Positions 9,491-18,595 of a stretch of 64,000 nucleotides of DNA are shown here, one piece after another (within the stretch, counting starts at the first letter, position 1; each line of letters starts with the position of its first letter). The stretch lies in NCBI RefSeq assembly GCF_025154055.1, contig NZ_JAOALK010000062.1, positions 1 through 64,000 on the forward strand. Reading direction: 5' to 3'. The stretch is from Aquibacillus koreensis (lineage in GTDB: Bacteria; Bacillota; Bacilli; Bacillales; Amphibacillaceae). Under the pieces are notes generated by a model. It searched no databases. It saw nothing but the letters and a program-made list of their open reading frames with translations, and was not told the DNA's origin. Both the position numbers and the translations under genes were made by a program.

Positions 9491-9530
9491 CATCTACTGT
9501 GTAATAAGCAAATTTATTCAAATAAGCAGC

Positions 9531-9567
9531 AAAAAGAAAGAAGCTCCATCCATTTGGATAGAGCTTC
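9531..9567 (-). terminator. Terminator of fakA
   Basis: GAAGCTC (9540-9546) pairs with GAGCTTC (9561-9567), with further inner pairing TCC/GGA. The tract TTTCTTTTT follows in the minus direction. It lies 13 bp after the fakA stop and just outside the mobile element. Confidence 0.8.
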
Positions 9568-9579
9568 GTTAGAATTGTT

Positions 9580-11247
9580 TTATTCAATAGAAAAGATATA
9601 AGAATATATTGGTTGATTTCCTTTGTGAACTTCAAGTTCAATATCTTCAAAGTTTTCTTCGATAAAGCTTTCGATTTGTTTCACTTCTTCATCGCTAGCT
9701 TCTTCCCCTTGAAGAATCGTTATGATTTCATCCTCATCGGTAATCATGTCGGATAACAAGTCTTTAATTACTTTTAGCTTATCCTTATCGTTTACCTTTA
9801 TCTTTCCATCTGCTAGCCCCATAAAATTACCATTCTTAATGGTCATTCCATCAATTTGAGTGTCACGAACAGCGTAAGTAACTTGTCCCGTTTTCACTTG
9901 TTGGCTAGCCTCTATCATGTTTTGTTTATTTTCCTCAAGTTTCGCTTGTGGGTGGAATGCCAAGAGTGCACTCATTCCTTGTGGGATTGTTTTAGTTGGA
10001 ACAACTACAACATTATCGTCCGAGAGTTCCGCAGCTTGCTCTGCAGCCATGATAATATTTTTGTTATTCGGCAAGACAACAATATTATGCGCATTTGCTT
10101 CATTGATTGCATCTGTAATATCTTGTGTACTTGGATTCATTGTTTGTCCACCTTGAATCACTACTGTTGCACCTAGACTTTCTAGTAATTCTTTTAAGCC
10201 TTCACCCATTGCTACGGACACAACCGCATAATCTGTCTTTTCTTTAGGTGTTTTCGTCTTTTTTTCTTTGTCCCCTACGATTGAAGTGTGTTGTTCTCTC
10301 ATATTTTCAACTTTAATATTAATAAAGCTTCCAAAGCGTTGACCTAGATTTAGCACTTCACCAGGATTCTCAACATGAACATGCACTTTTACAATTTCAT
10401 CATCTGATACAACAAGTAAAGAATCACCGAATTCACTTAATTCATTTCTAAAGGATTCTTCATCATATGGATGTTTCTTTAATTTATCTTCTTCAAATTT
10501 GACCATAATCTCTGTACAGTAGCCAAATTCTATATCTTCTGTATTCATAAAGTCCTGTGCTAATTTATGGTGTTCTGCACTTACCATATCCTTCATATCA
10601 ACTGAACTCTCTGAAGACTCAGGTAACTCTTCACCTTTTAATGATGCTAAGAACCCTTCATAAATGGTAACAAGCCCTTGGCCACCACTATCGACTACAC
10701 CAACCTCTTTAAGAACTGGCAATAAATCTGGAGTCCTTTTCAAGGATACTTTGGATGCGTCTAACACCCCCTCCATAAATGTAATCATGTCATCTGTATT
10801 TCCAGCTAATTCAACGGCTTTTTTTGCAGTGTCCTTAGCTACTGTTAAAATAGTTCCTTCTACCGGTTTTATAACAGCCTTATAGGCAGTGTTTACACCA
10901 ACATCTAGCCCATGAGCAAAATCTTTTGTTGTTAGTTTTTTCTTACCTTCTACACCTTTGGCAAATCCTCGGAATAATTGAGAAAGGATAACACCTGAAT
11001 TACCTCTAGCACCCATTAACAGACCTTTTGCTAATGCTTGAGCAACATCTGTTACTTGATCAGGATTGGCAGTTTTAACTTCATTCGCTCCTGAAGTCAT
11101 AGATAAATTCATATTTGTCCCCGTATCACCATCTGGTACAGGGAATACATTTAAAGCATCAATCATGCTTGCATTATTCGTTAAATGGTTAGCCCCAGCT
11201 AGTACCATTTGTGCGAAAGTATTTCCATCTAACAAATTTACTTTCAC
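9580..11247 (-). CDS. fakA: Fatty acid kinase catalytic subunit FakA (YloV, DhaL-domain protein)
   Basis: ATP-binding subunit of fatty acid kinase, which phosphorylates exogenous fatty acids held by a FakB (DegV-type) partner to give acyl-phosphate. The 555-aa protein starts with a DhaL (DAK2) domain whose ADP/Mg site motif NVFPVPDGDTGTNM falls at residues 33-46, followed by a middle domain and a C-terminal DegV-like region. It is paired with yloU upstream as in B. subtilis. Acyl-phosphate feeds the same pool as PlsX in this window, so lipid functions sit close together. No FakB is encoded here. Confidence 0.9.
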   Translation of the reverse strand: MKVNLLDGNTFAQMVLAGANHLTNNASMIDALNVFPVPDGDTGTNMNLSMTSGANEVKTANPDQVTDVAQALAKGLLMGARGNSGVILSQLFRGFAKGVEGKKKLTTKDFAHGLDVGVNTAYKAVIKPVEGTILTVAKDTAKKAVELAGNTDDMITFMEGVLDASKVSLKRTPDLLPVLKEVGVVDSGGQGLVTIYEGFLASLKGEELPESSESSVDMKDMVSAEHHKLAQDFMNTEDIEFGYCTEIMVKFEEDKLKKHPYDEESFRNELSEFGDSLLVVSDDEIVKVHVHVENPGEVLNLGQRFGSFINIKVENMREQHTSIVGDKEKKTKTPKEKTDYAVVSVAMGEGLKELLESLGATVVIQGGQTMNPSTQDITDAINEANAHNIVVLPNNKNIIMAAEQAAELSDDNVVVVPTKTIPQGMSALLAFHPQAKLEENKQNMIEASQQVKTGQVTYAVRDTQIDGMTIKNGNFMGLADGKIKVNDKDKLKVIKDLLSDMITDEDEIITILQGEEASDEEVKQIESFIEENFEDIELEVHKGNQPIYSYIFSIE

Positions 11248-11349
11248 TTTGAACTTCCTCCTTCTTAGACAGGACGTAATTCCATAATATCCTGCACTTC
11301 TTCTAGATGATTCAATACATTCTATATTTGGTTTAAGTATATAAAAGCA

Positions 11350-11712
11350 TTAATCTTGTAAAACACGAACACCTTGAATATATATGTTTACAGAGCGGAT
11401 GTTTAATCCCAGTGTTTTATCTAATGTGTATTTCACCTGTGATTGTACATTATGTGCTACTTCGGAAATTTTTGTGCCATAGCTCACTATAATATACATA
11501 TCAATATGTATATCTTCTCCATCTTGTCTTACCACAACACCTTTTGAGAAATTTTCCTTACGAAGAATTTCAGCAATACCGTCTCTTAGTTGATTTTTTG
11601 AAGCCATACCCACAATCCCATAACATTCGATAGCTGCGCCACCTGCTACGGTTGAGATCACTTCATTAGTAATAGTTACGTGGCCATCTTTTGTAGTCAA
11701 TTCAATGGACAT
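11350..11712 (-). CDS. yloU: Asp23/Gls24 family envelope stress protein YloU
   Basis: A 120-aa member of the Asp23/Gls24 family, found at the membrane face or linked with envelope stress and with FakA in several Firmicutes. The sequence has the typical core (GGAAIECYGIVGMASKN, then a repeated beta-alpha pattern ending SVNIYIQGVRV). It precedes fakA by about 100 bp and is probably cotranscribed with it. The specific molecular role is not known. The 395-bp region on its other side is divergent to rpmB. Confidence 0.88.
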   Translation of the reverse strand: MSIELTTKDGHVTITNEVISTVAGGAAIECYGIVGMASKNQLRDGIAEILRKENFSKGVVVRQDGEDIHIDMYIIVSYGTKISEVAHNVQSQVKYTLDKTLGLNIRSVNIYIQGVRVLQD

Positions 11713-12034
11713 AACAAATCCTCCTTGGAACTATCTTAAATTTAAAGTTATTTTACTATAACAATGAAAAATATGAAAGCAGTTTCAATTGCCATTCGTT
11801 TTGAGCTACCTTAATAACAGTACACATAGTAACATGCTAACCATGTCAACCTATTTTATAATATTGAATTTGGAAATGACTTTCTCGTACACGGTCTCAA
11901 GGTAAAACCCCTTTATACAATGGACGAAAACTACTCATCTGTCAAGTAAGTTTTCTTGATATTCACTCCATTAGCTTATAAATGTTATAAAATAGTGAAA
12001 CAAATGTCCGAAATATAGTGTTACTAAAACAATA
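11713..12034. other. Divergent intergenic region between yloU and rpmB
   Basis: Most of this gap holds no gene or repeat that I recognise. It is AT-rich and should contain the yloU promoter, but no -35/-10 pair there is convincing. The rpmB promoter candidate lies immediately to the right. A TTGACA (minus strand, near 11940) has a TATAAA 22 bases downstream, too far for a standard SigA promoter. Confidence 0.4.
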
Positions 12035-12063
12035 TTGCATTATTTTGTCTCCTATGATAAATT
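12035..12063 (+). promoter_or_regulatory. Candidate SigA promoter of rpmB
   Basis: TTGCAT (12035-12040) and TAAATT (12058-12063) are 17 bases apart and would start transcription about 40 bases before the rpmB ATG. A strong GGAGG lies at 12096-12100. The -10 is imperfect, so other starts are possible. Confidence 0.5.
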
Positions 12064-12108
12064 ATATTAGTATGTAAAGAGATACATGTTAGGTAGGAGG
12101 GAATTATT

Positions 12109-12297
12109 ATGGGACGTACATGTGTTGTAACTGGACGCAAAACGAAAGCTGGAAACGCTCGTTCACACGCGATGAATGCTAATAAACGTAACTGGAAAGC
12201 TAACGTACAAAAAGTACGCATTTTGGTTGACGGTAAACCAAAGCGTGTATATGTTTCTGCTCGTGCTTTAAAATCAGGTAAAGTAGAACGAGTATAA
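12109..12297 (+). CDS. rpmB: 50S ribosomal protein L28
   Basis: Large-subunit ribosomal protein of 62 aa, the usual length for Bacillus L28. It begins [16 protein letters not shown] and is rich in Arg and Lys. The first Cys is present, but no full zinc ribbon is seen. It is one of only three plus-strand genes here, standing alone with its own promoter and terminator and converging on spoVM, as in B. subtilis where it is also divergent from yloU. GTAGGAGGGA lies upstream at good spacing. Confidence 0.97.
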   Translation: MGRTCVVTGRKTKAGNARSHAMNANKRNWKANVQKVRILVDGKPKRVYVSARALKSGKVERV

Positions 12298-12315
12298 TTA
12301 GCTATAGCCAACCAA

Positions 12316-12346
12316 TGAAAAAAGCACCCAAGAGGGTGCTTTTTTG
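12316..12346. terminator. Bidirectional terminator between rpmB and spoVM
   Basis: AGCACCC (12323-12329) pairs with GGGTGCT (12334-12340) around a 4-base loop. A-tract and T-tract flank it on both sides, so it can terminate rpmB (plus) and spoVM (minus). Confidence 0.88.
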
Positions 12347-12397
12347 CGTCTTCGTACCTTTTTTCCCACACTTTTCAATAGTGGGCATTAAACTTTG

Positions 12398-12478
12398 TTA
12401 ATCCTTTTTAAATGATCCCATTATTACACGTACAAATCCACCTAAGAACCTTGGGAGTTTAAAGGTATAAAATTTCAT
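12398..12478 (-). CDS. spoVM: Stage V sporulation protein SpoVM (26 aa)
   Basis: A 26-residue amphipathic peptide that recognises the curved outer forespore membrane and anchors SpoIVA for coat assembly. The reading frame begins MKFYTFKLPRFLGG and ends GSFKKD, aligning over its full length with B. subtilis SpoVM, including the proline near position 9. A strong GAGGAGGGG ribosome site lies just upstream. Position next to rpmB matches B. subtilis. In B. subtilis the gene is SigE-dependent; a weak CATAGGAT-like -10 lies upstream near 12525 but is not convincing. It is easily missed because of its size. Confidence 0.95.
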   Translation of the reverse strand: MKFYTFKLPRFLGGFVRVIMGSFKKD

Positions 12479-12740
12479 GAGAACCCCTCCTCTTTTCAGC
12501 ATAGCAGAAGAACACTTCACATTATCCTATGATAGAAAAGCTAAATAAGTACATATCAACTCTTTATAACTATTTGTATGTCATAATTAAATAAAAAAGT
12601 ACCATTTTAACAAATAAACAGTTATATGTGCTAAAAAGAGTCTAAAATAAGTAATCTTTATTAATATATCTATAGTAAAAAGAAAGACAAGATATTCCTA
12701 TTTTCTATATTTATTCAATGTTCATATAAAAATGGGTATT
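12479..12740. other. Gap between spoVM and rpe; thiN absent
   Basis: This AT-rich gap contains the spoVM ribosome site at its left end and no other open frame with a ribosome site. In B. subtilis the thiamine pyrophosphokinase gene thiN lies here; no remnant of it is visible. Confidence 0.5.
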
Positions 12741-12775
12741 AAAAAAGGTTGCCATATAGTGACAACCCTTTTTTT
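12741..12775 (-). terminator. Terminator after rpe
   Basis: GGTTG-C (12747-12753) pairs with G-CAACC (12761-12768), flanked by runs of A and T on both sides. It lies 5 bp past the rpe stop and ends the large rsmB-to-rpe transcription unit. Confidence 0.85.
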
Positions 12776-12779
12776 GATA

Positions 12780-13427
12780 TCAAGCATTTCGGATTTCTTC
12801 TATTGCTAACTTTCTATCTGCTTGGTTAAATACAGCACTTCCAGCAACTAAAACATCTACGCCTGCTTCTTTACACAATCTGGCGGTGGATGTATTAACG
12901 CCTCCATCCACTTCAATTTCAAAGTCTAGCTGATCTTCTCGTCTCCATGTAGCAGCTTTTTTTACTTTCGTTAACACTTCTGGTATGAAGGATTGCCCTC
13001 CAAATCCAGGATTAACGGTCATAAATAAAACTAAATCTACATCTGGCAGGATCGGGCGAATCATTTCTACTGGTGTTGCAGGATTAATTACAACACCAGC
13101 TTTTATTCCTGCAGCTTTAATTGCATGGATCGTGCGATGTAAATGACGACAGGTCTCTACGTGTACAGTTAAAATATCTGCCCCCGCTTTCACAAAAGAA
13201 GAAATATATTGATCTGGGTCTTCTATCATTAAATGTACATCTAATGGTAATTTGGTGACAGGACGTATCGCTTCCACCACAAGTGGACCGATTGTTATAT
13301 TTGGCACAAAATGTCCATCCATCACATCCACATGAATGTAATCTGCCCCACCTTTTTCGACATCTATTATTTCATTTTGCAAGTTAGCAAAATCAGCTGA
13401 CAGAATAGAAGGTGCAATTTTTGTCAT
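12780..13427 (-). CDS. rpe: Ribulose-phosphate 3-epimerase
   Basis: Interconverts ribulose 5-phosphate and xylulose 5-phosphate in the pentose phosphate pathway. The 215-aa TIM-barrel has the metal/catalytic motifs ILSADF, HVDVMDGHFVPN, HLM, MTVNPGFGGQ and EVDGGVN at expected positions. It follows rsgA by 3 bp and is the last gene before a terminator. In B. subtilis thiN would come next. Confidence 0.96.
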   Translation of the reverse strand: MTKIAPSILSADFANLQNEIIDVEKGGADYIHVDVMDGHFVPNITIGPLVVEAIRPVTKLPLDVHLMIEDPDQYISSFVKAGADILTVHVETCRHLHRTIHAIKAAGIKAGVVINPATPVEMIRPILPDVDLVLFMTVNPGFGGQSFIPEVLTKVKKAATWRREDQLDFEIEVDGGVNTSTARLCKEAGVDVLVAGSAVFNQADRKLAIEEIRNA

Positions 13428-13430
13428 GAA

Positions 13431-14312
13431 TTAATACCTCGGCTTTCTATTTTGAATCTCCTCAAAAAACTGTAAATAATGTTCATATCTATAGGTTGGG
13501 ATCTCTTCCTTCCCTACAGCTTCTTTTACCGCACACTTCGGTTCTTTATTATGCATGCATCCTCTAAATTTACAATGTTCCATTCTTTCTCGCATCTCTG
13601 GAAAACAAGCAGGTAAATCCTCAAGCTCTAAGTCGTTGAAATCTAATGAACTAAAACCTGGTGTGTCCGCAACTAGGCCACCATTGATTTCAATCAACTC
13701 CACGTGACGTGTCGTATGCTTTCCTCTTCCTAGACTTTCAGAAATAACATTCGTTTCCAAAGACAATAGCGGATTAAACGCATTTAAAATAGACGATTTC
13801 CCAACACCTGATTGACCAGCTATAACAGAGATCTTATCTTTAAAGAAATCCTTAGCTTGATCAAAATCATCTGTTTGTTTTGTCGATAACATTTGAACAG
13901 GATAGCCGATCTTTTTGTAATCCTCTTCATATTGTTGAATACCTTCTAATTTGCCTTCTTTAATCGTATCCATTTTAGTAATAAAGATAACAGGGTCAAT
14001 CCCCTTGGACTCCACAAGCACTAAAAACCTGTCAAGCAGTAAAGCACTAAAGTCAGGTTCAGCTGCTGACACAACGATCACTGCTTGATCAATATTGGCA
14101 ATAGGCGGACGCACCAATTCATTCTTTCGAGGTTTAACATCTAATATATATCCTTCGCCAGGATTACTTTCCTCGAACAGAACTTCATCACCTACAAGAG
14201 GATTAATTTTGTTCTTTCTAAATACTCCTCTACCTCTACATTGGTAACGAGCGTCTCCACTTTGCACATAATAAAATCCACTTAACGCCTTTACAATTTT
14301 ACCTTCTGGCAT
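13431..14312 (-). CDS. rsgA: Small ribosomal subunit biogenesis GTPase RsgA (CpgA)
   Basis: Circularly permuted GTPase that checks late 30S assembly. The 293-aa protein has an N-terminal OB fold, then G motifs in permuted order: TKMD at about 112-115, the P-loop GQSGVGKS at 166-173 and DTPG at 216-219. A C-terminal zinc site follows (C-HC-C pattern around CKFRGCMHNKEPKC). I chose MPEGKIVKAL as start because B. subtilis CpgA begins the same way; the nearest GGAGG is inside the end of prkC. The B. subtilis protein is a substrate of PrkC, encoded directly upstream. Confidence 0.94.
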   Translation of the reverse strand: MPEGKIVKALSGFYYVQSGDARYQCRGRGVFRKNKINPLVGDEVLFEESNPGEGYILDVKPRKNELVRPPIANIDQAVIVVSAAEPDFSALLLDRFLVLVESKGIDPVIFITKMDTIKEGKLEGIQQYEEDYKKIGYPVQMLSTKQTDDFDQAKDFFKDKISVIAGQSGVGKSSILNAFNPLLSLETNVISESLGRGKHTTRHVELIEINGGLVADTPGFSSLDFNDLELEDLPACFPEMRERMEHCKFRGCMHNKEPKCAVKEAVGKEEIPTYRYEHYLQFFEEIQNRKPRY

Positions 14313-14316
14313 CCAT

Positions 14317-16374
14317 TCACTCATCCTCCACGTCTTCAAATTTAACTATTTTTTCGTACAAAAGTTCACCGTCTCGCAAAATTCTATATTGCGCTACATC
14401 ATTCGGATTAATGTATAAGACAAGGTTGAAAACAGTGTCCTCCGTAATTTCACGTTGAATATACGGCTCAAGTCCATCCTCATTCGCATCCTCAACATAG
14501 ATCGTTATTTCTTGTGGTTCAGGTCCAGTGGGTTCATTGTTATTTTCATCTGGATTGTCCACGGTGTCGTTGTTTGTATCATCCTCAACTGTTCTACCTG
14601 TGTATGGTACAGTAACTGGTAGTTCATGCGTAACAGGCGGTTTTTCCTCTGGCCCCAAAGATAATACAATCTCTACAACGGCGTTTTCTTCAACCTCTGT
14701 ACCTGCTTCAGGAGATTGTCTGATCACAAAACCTTCTCTAACCTCATCATGATGTTCTTCATCTATTTTTGCCCCAAGTTTTTTATCCTTTAAGTAACTT
14801 GTTACAGCCGATTCTCTCCATTCAAAAAAATTAATTAACTCTACCATTTTGGGTCCTTTACTTATCGTAAATATGACACTGGTTTCTTCGGGTATAATTT
14901 GTTCACCAGGTTCTGGTTGCTCCTGAGCTATTATTTGACCTTCTGGTTCATCCGAATTTTCTTCGTTATACGTTATATCTGTATAGCCTTTTTGAATTAG
15001 TAAGCTTCTTACTTGACTATAATCTTCTCCGACATAATCTTCAAATGCAACTTTTTCTTTCCCTTTACTTGTAAAGAGGGTTACCGCATCCCCTTCTTTT
15101 ACAGTCATTCCTGATTCAGGAGTCGTACTAACGACAACTCCTTCTTCAAACTCATCACTGAATACTTCCTCACTATCTACTTTCAAATTTAAGGTAGTTA
15201 ATTCACTTAGCGCATCTTCATAATCCTCACCAACAACATCCGGAATATCAACATCAGCAGGTTGAAGCATACTAGGAATGATAAATAAAGCAGCTAAAAA
15301 CGCACCAAATAGTACAACGAGAATTACAGATATCCATACCCATGCTTTTGCTCGTTTCTTTTTCTTTAAGTTAGGTTCTTGCTCTTTATTATTTTCATCT
15401 GTACTGTGTTTAGTATTACCAGCTTCGGTATGATGGATAAGCGTATCTTGCGTTGATTTATGTTGTTTAAATCTTTCTTCTGTGATAATTGGAATTGCCT
15501 TTGTAGCCTCACCACTATCTTCAGGAGTAACAAAGACTTCTTCATTTATTCTTTCGGGAAGCATAGCAGTACTAAGAGCTTCTTCCAATTCATAGACTGT
15601 ATCATATCGATGAAAAGGATCTTTCGTTGTTGACTTTAATACGATATTCTCAACGCTCTGCGGTATTTCTGGCTTCCATCTTCTAATCGATGGTGTATTA
15701 ATTTGTAAATGCTTCAAAGCAATAGAAACAGCAGATTGACCGGAAAACGGCAATCGTCCAGTTAGTAACTCAAAAAGCACGATACCTAAAGAGTAAATAT
15801 CGGATTTTTTGTTGGCCATTCCACCACGAGCTTGTTCAGGGGATAAGTAATGAACAGACCCCAGAACAGAATTTGTTTGTGTTAAAGCTGTTGCACTTAA
15901 AGCAATAGCTATTCCAAAATCTGTAACTTTCACCACACCATATGGATCAATTAATATATTTTGCGGCTTGATATCTCTATGTACAATATCATTAGCATGC
16001 GCATGAGAAATAGCAGATGTTATTTGCTTCATGATATCAATTGCTTCTTGTACCTCAGCAGGACCATACGTTTGAATATATTTCTTTAAAGTCATTCCTT
16101 CGACGTATTCCATTACCATATAATATATATTATCTTCTTCCCCAACATCATAGATATTAACAATATTGGGGTGCGAAAGACTGATAGCAGATTGCGCTTC
16201 TCGATGAAACCTTGCGATGAATTCATCATCATTCGCATGTTCAAGACGGAGTACTTTAATGGCGACTTCTCGATCGAGAATGCTATCTTGTGCTAAATAG
16301 ACATTCGCCATTCCTCCGCCACCAATCATCTTCTTAATCTTGTATCTTTCGTTTAGCATCCGACCCTCAAGCAT
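14317..16374 (-). CDS. prkC: Serine/threonine protein kinase PrkC with PASTA domains
   Basis: Membrane-bound Hanks-type kinase that senses muropeptides or peptidoglycan state and influences germination and cell wall control. The 685-aa protein has a kinase domain with GGGGMANVYLA at 18-28, Lys40, HRDIKPQN at 132-139 and DFG at 152-154. A basic stretch and one membrane helix follow (about 344-368), then three PASTA repeats outside (about 376-580) and an acidic, Asn/Glu-rich tail. Its start overlaps the prpC stop by one base, so kinase and phosphatase are made together. The length is similar to B. subtilis PrkC. Confidence 0.95.
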   Translation of the reverse strand: MLEGRMLNERYKIKKMIGGGGMANVYLAQDSILDREVAIKVLRLEHANDDEFIARFHREAQSAISLSHPNIVNIYDVGEEDNIYYMVMEYVEGMTLKKYIQTYGPAEVQEAIDIMKQITSAISHAHANDIVHRDIKPQNILIDPYGVVKVTDFGIAIALSATALTQTNSVLGSVHYLSPEQARGGMANKKSDIYSLGIVLFELLTGRLPFSGQSAVSIALKHLQINTPSIRRWKPEIPQSVENIVLKSTTKDPFHRYDTVYELEEALSTAMLPERINEEVFVTPEDSGEATKAIPIITEERFKQHKSTQDTLIHHTEAGNTKHSTDENNKEQEPNLKKKKRAKAWVWISVILVVLFGAFLAALFIIPSMLQPADVDIPDVVGEDYEDALSELTTLNLKVDSEEVFSDEFEEGVVVSTTPESGMTVKEGDAVTLFTSKGKEKVAFEDYVGEDYSQVRSLLIQKGYTDITYNEENSDEPEGQIIAQEQPEPGEQIIPEETSVIFTISKGPKMVELINFFEWRESAVTSYLKDKKLGAKIDEEHHDEVREGFVIRQSPEAGTEVEENAVVEIVLSLGPEEKPPVTHELPVTVPYTGRTVEDDTNNDTVDNPDENNNEPTGPEPQEITIYVEDANEDGLEPYIQREITEDTVFNLVLYINPNDVAQYRILRDGELLYEKIVKFEDVEDE

Positions 16375-17138
16375 TATAATTCACCCTCTTCCTGTGAATC
16401 ATTGTGTTCTACTAAAACGATTGAAATATTATCTTCACCACCACGTTCATTAGCAAGTTCGATGAATTTATGCGCAGTTTCCTCTATATTTAATGATTCA
16501 TCAATGTACGTATCTAGCTCAATTTCAGAAATTTTATTTGATAAGCCATCCGAACATAACAATAGCTTGTTATGTGGTTCCCATCCAATCGTTTGGATAT
16601 CGACTTGAACATTTTGTTCCGTTCCTAATGCTTTTAATAGTACATTCTTTCGCGGGTGATATTCAGCATCATCTTTTGTTATTTGTCCTGAGCGAACTAG
16701 CTCGTTAACTAAGGAGTGGTCTTCTGTAACTTGTTTAAATCCTTGTGCGTTATATAAATAACAACGACTGTCACCTATATGTGCAATGGTTATAAAATCT
16801 ACCGTACATATAACAGCTACTATTGTTGTTCCCATTCCTGCACAATCCTCATGTTCCTTTGCATGACCATATACAAGATGATTGGTTTCAGTAATGCACT
16901 CAGAAAGCCAGTTCTCGGCTTGATCAGGAGAAACAATTGTCGTCATTTCATTCCATTTTTCTTTTAAAGACTCTATAACCATTTGACTAGCTACATCACC
17001 AGCCTTATGTCCACCCATTCCATCAGCAATAACAGCCAATGCCTGCTGTTGCGCATTAAAGAAAAAACCACCAGCATCTTCATTATGATCTCTTACTTTA
17101 CCTTTGTCGGTTAAAAAGTAACCATTCAATCTTTTCAC
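16374..17138 (-). CDS. prpC: PP2C-family protein phosphatase PrpC
   Basis: Metal-dependent Ser/Thr phosphatase that removes phosphates placed by PrkC. The 254-aa protein shows the PP2C aspartate motifs RDHNED (16-21), VIADGMGGH (36-44), IGDSRCYLY and GGEDNISIVLV. It overlaps prkC by one base. In B. subtilis rlmN (yloN) lies immediately upstream; here rsmB is next after a 103-bp gap that holds no gene. Confidence 0.95.
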   Translation of the reverse strand: MKRLNGYFLTDKGKVRDHNEDAGGFFFNAQQQALAVIADGMGGHKAGDVASQMVIESLKEKWNEMTTIVSPDQAENWLSECITETNHLVYGHAKEHEDCAGMGTTIVAVICTVDFITIAHIGDSRCYLYNAQGFKQVTEDHSLVNELVRSGQITKDDAEYHPRKNVLLKALGTEQNVQVDIQTIGWEPHNKLLLCSDGLSNKISEIELDTYIDESLNIEETAHKFIELANERGGEDNISIVLVEHNDSQEEGEL

Positions 17139-17241
17139 CCCGTCTCCTCATAAAACGACATAATTCTATTTTCAGTTCCAAAGAATTATATCTAATTGGT
17201 TTTCAATCCTTTTATCTTTAAAATGGTCACACAGAAAGTTT

Positions 17242-18594
17242 TTACTTCTTTTTTAATCTAGTTAAGAAAAAACCATCTGTATTATAGGTTTGAGGAAATA
17301 ATTGTAATCCCCATTGTGTTGATCCTATAGAGTGTTGCATATCTCCAGGTAAATCCTTAAAGAAACTTTCGTCCACTTCAAATTCTGTATGTTCGGATAA
17401 GAATTTCTCAATGACGTAATCATTCTCGTGGCGATCAACAGTACAAGTACTATATATTATTTTACCATCTTTTTTTAATAGAGAGGAAACACTTTCCAAC
17501 AATTTTATCTGAATGGAAGCTAATTTATCTATATCTTCCTCACGTTTATTATATTTAATATCCGGTTTCCCTCTTAATACGCCTAATCCTGAGCAAGGTG
17601 CATCTAATAGAATTCTATCAAACGTATCCTTTTCATGATATGTATCTAACTCTCTAGAATCTGCTTGATTTGCTTGAATAATGGTAAGGTTAAGCTCCAT
17701 TGCTTTTTTGGTAACAAGCTTTGCTTTCTTTTCATGCAAATCATAGGCATACACAACACCTGTGTCCTCCATTTTTTCAGCAATATGTGTTGCTTTTCCG
17801 CCAGGAGCACTACAAGCATCTAACACTGTCATACCTGGTTCTAAATCAAGCATTTCTGCTACTAACATCGAACTCTGATCTTGAACAGTTACGTAACCAT
17901 CTTTAAAAAGGTTACTTTTTAAAATATTACCTTTTCGGACAATTATACCTTGACTGGAAAAAAGTGAGGCTTCTACTTCATACCCATCTTCATTAAGTTG
18001 AGTCATCGCATTTTCACGACTGATCCTTAAAGGTTGCACTCTTATGCTCATTGATTTGTGCTGTAGATTGATTTGGCACATGTCTTCTGTGACTTCATAT
18101 CCATACATCTTAACCCAACGTTTAATAAGCCATAGTGGATGACTCGTTTCAATCGATAAACGCTCTTCCCGATTAGTAATTTGATCTACATTTGGTAACC
18201 CTTCTCGTTGAATTGATCTCAATATTCCGTTAACTAAGGAAGAAATTCCTTTATGCCCTTTTACTTTTGCAATCTCAACGGATTCATGAATAATTGCGTG
18301 ATCAGGGACTTTATCTAGGAATTGTTTTTGGTAAATGGACATATATAATAACCATTTAACCCATGGTTCTATTTTCTTTTTACTATTTAAGTAATGAGAC
18401 AAATAGTAATCAAGCGTTAGTTTTCGTTGGATAGTTCCATATACAATTTCTGTAAGAAGTGCTTCATCTCGAATACTTAGTTCTTTCTTAGCCAAAGCTT
18501 GATCAATGAGTAAGTGACTAAAGCCACCACCTTCTCCTATTCTGACTAATATTTCTAATGCTGTCTGCCTTATCATATATTTGCTATTAACCAT
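17242..18594 (-). CDS. rsmB: 16S rRNA (cytosine-967-C5)-methyltransferase RsmB
   Basis: Methylates a cytosine of 16S rRNA using S-adenosylmethionine. The 450-aa protein has an N-terminal NusB-like RNA-binding region (about 1-140) and a C-terminal Rossmann methyltransferase. The SAM motif DACSAPGGKATH, the LDAPCSGLGVLRG motif and the catalytic cysteine in YSTCTVDRHEN are visible. It follows fmt by 1 bp and has a GGAGAG ribosome site. All expected parts are present. Confidence 0.95.
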   Translation of the reverse strand: MVNSKYMIRQTALEILVRIGEGGGFSHLLIDQALAKKELSIRDEALLTEIVYGTIQRKLTLDYYLSHYLNSKKKIEPWVKWLLYMSIYQKQFLDKVPDHAIIHESVEIAKVKGHKGISSLVNGILRSIQREGLPNVDQITNREERLSIETSHPLWLIKRWVKMYGYEVTEDMCQINLQHKSMSIRVQPLRISRENAMTQLNEDGYEVEASLFSSQGIIVRKGNILKSNLFKDGYVTVQDQSSMLVAEMLDLEPGMTVLDACSAPGGKATHIAEKMEDTGVVYAYDLHEKKAKLVTKKAMELNLTIIQANQADSRELDTYHEKDTFDRILLDAPCSGLGVLRGKPDIKYNKREEDIDKLASIQIKLLESVSSLLKKDGKIIYSTCTVDRHENDYVIEKFLSEHTEFEVDESFFKDLPGDMQHSIGSTQWGLQLFPQTYNTDGFFLTRLKKK

Positions 18595-18595
18595 T

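Noticed and set aside
9336-9650. Open frame with a basic peptide (FPRRNHEKSQNPDFSK...) on the minus strand, shared with 47110-47292
   Set aside because: The shared peptide comes only from the identical palindromic repeat in MITE-like copies 1 and 4; there is no ribosome site, the frame runs into fakA, and it is not conserved outside the repeat.
12024-12371. 115-codon minus-strand frame opposite rpmB
   Set aside because: It is antisense to rpmB and its terminator, has no ribosome site, and L28 on the plus strand is certain.
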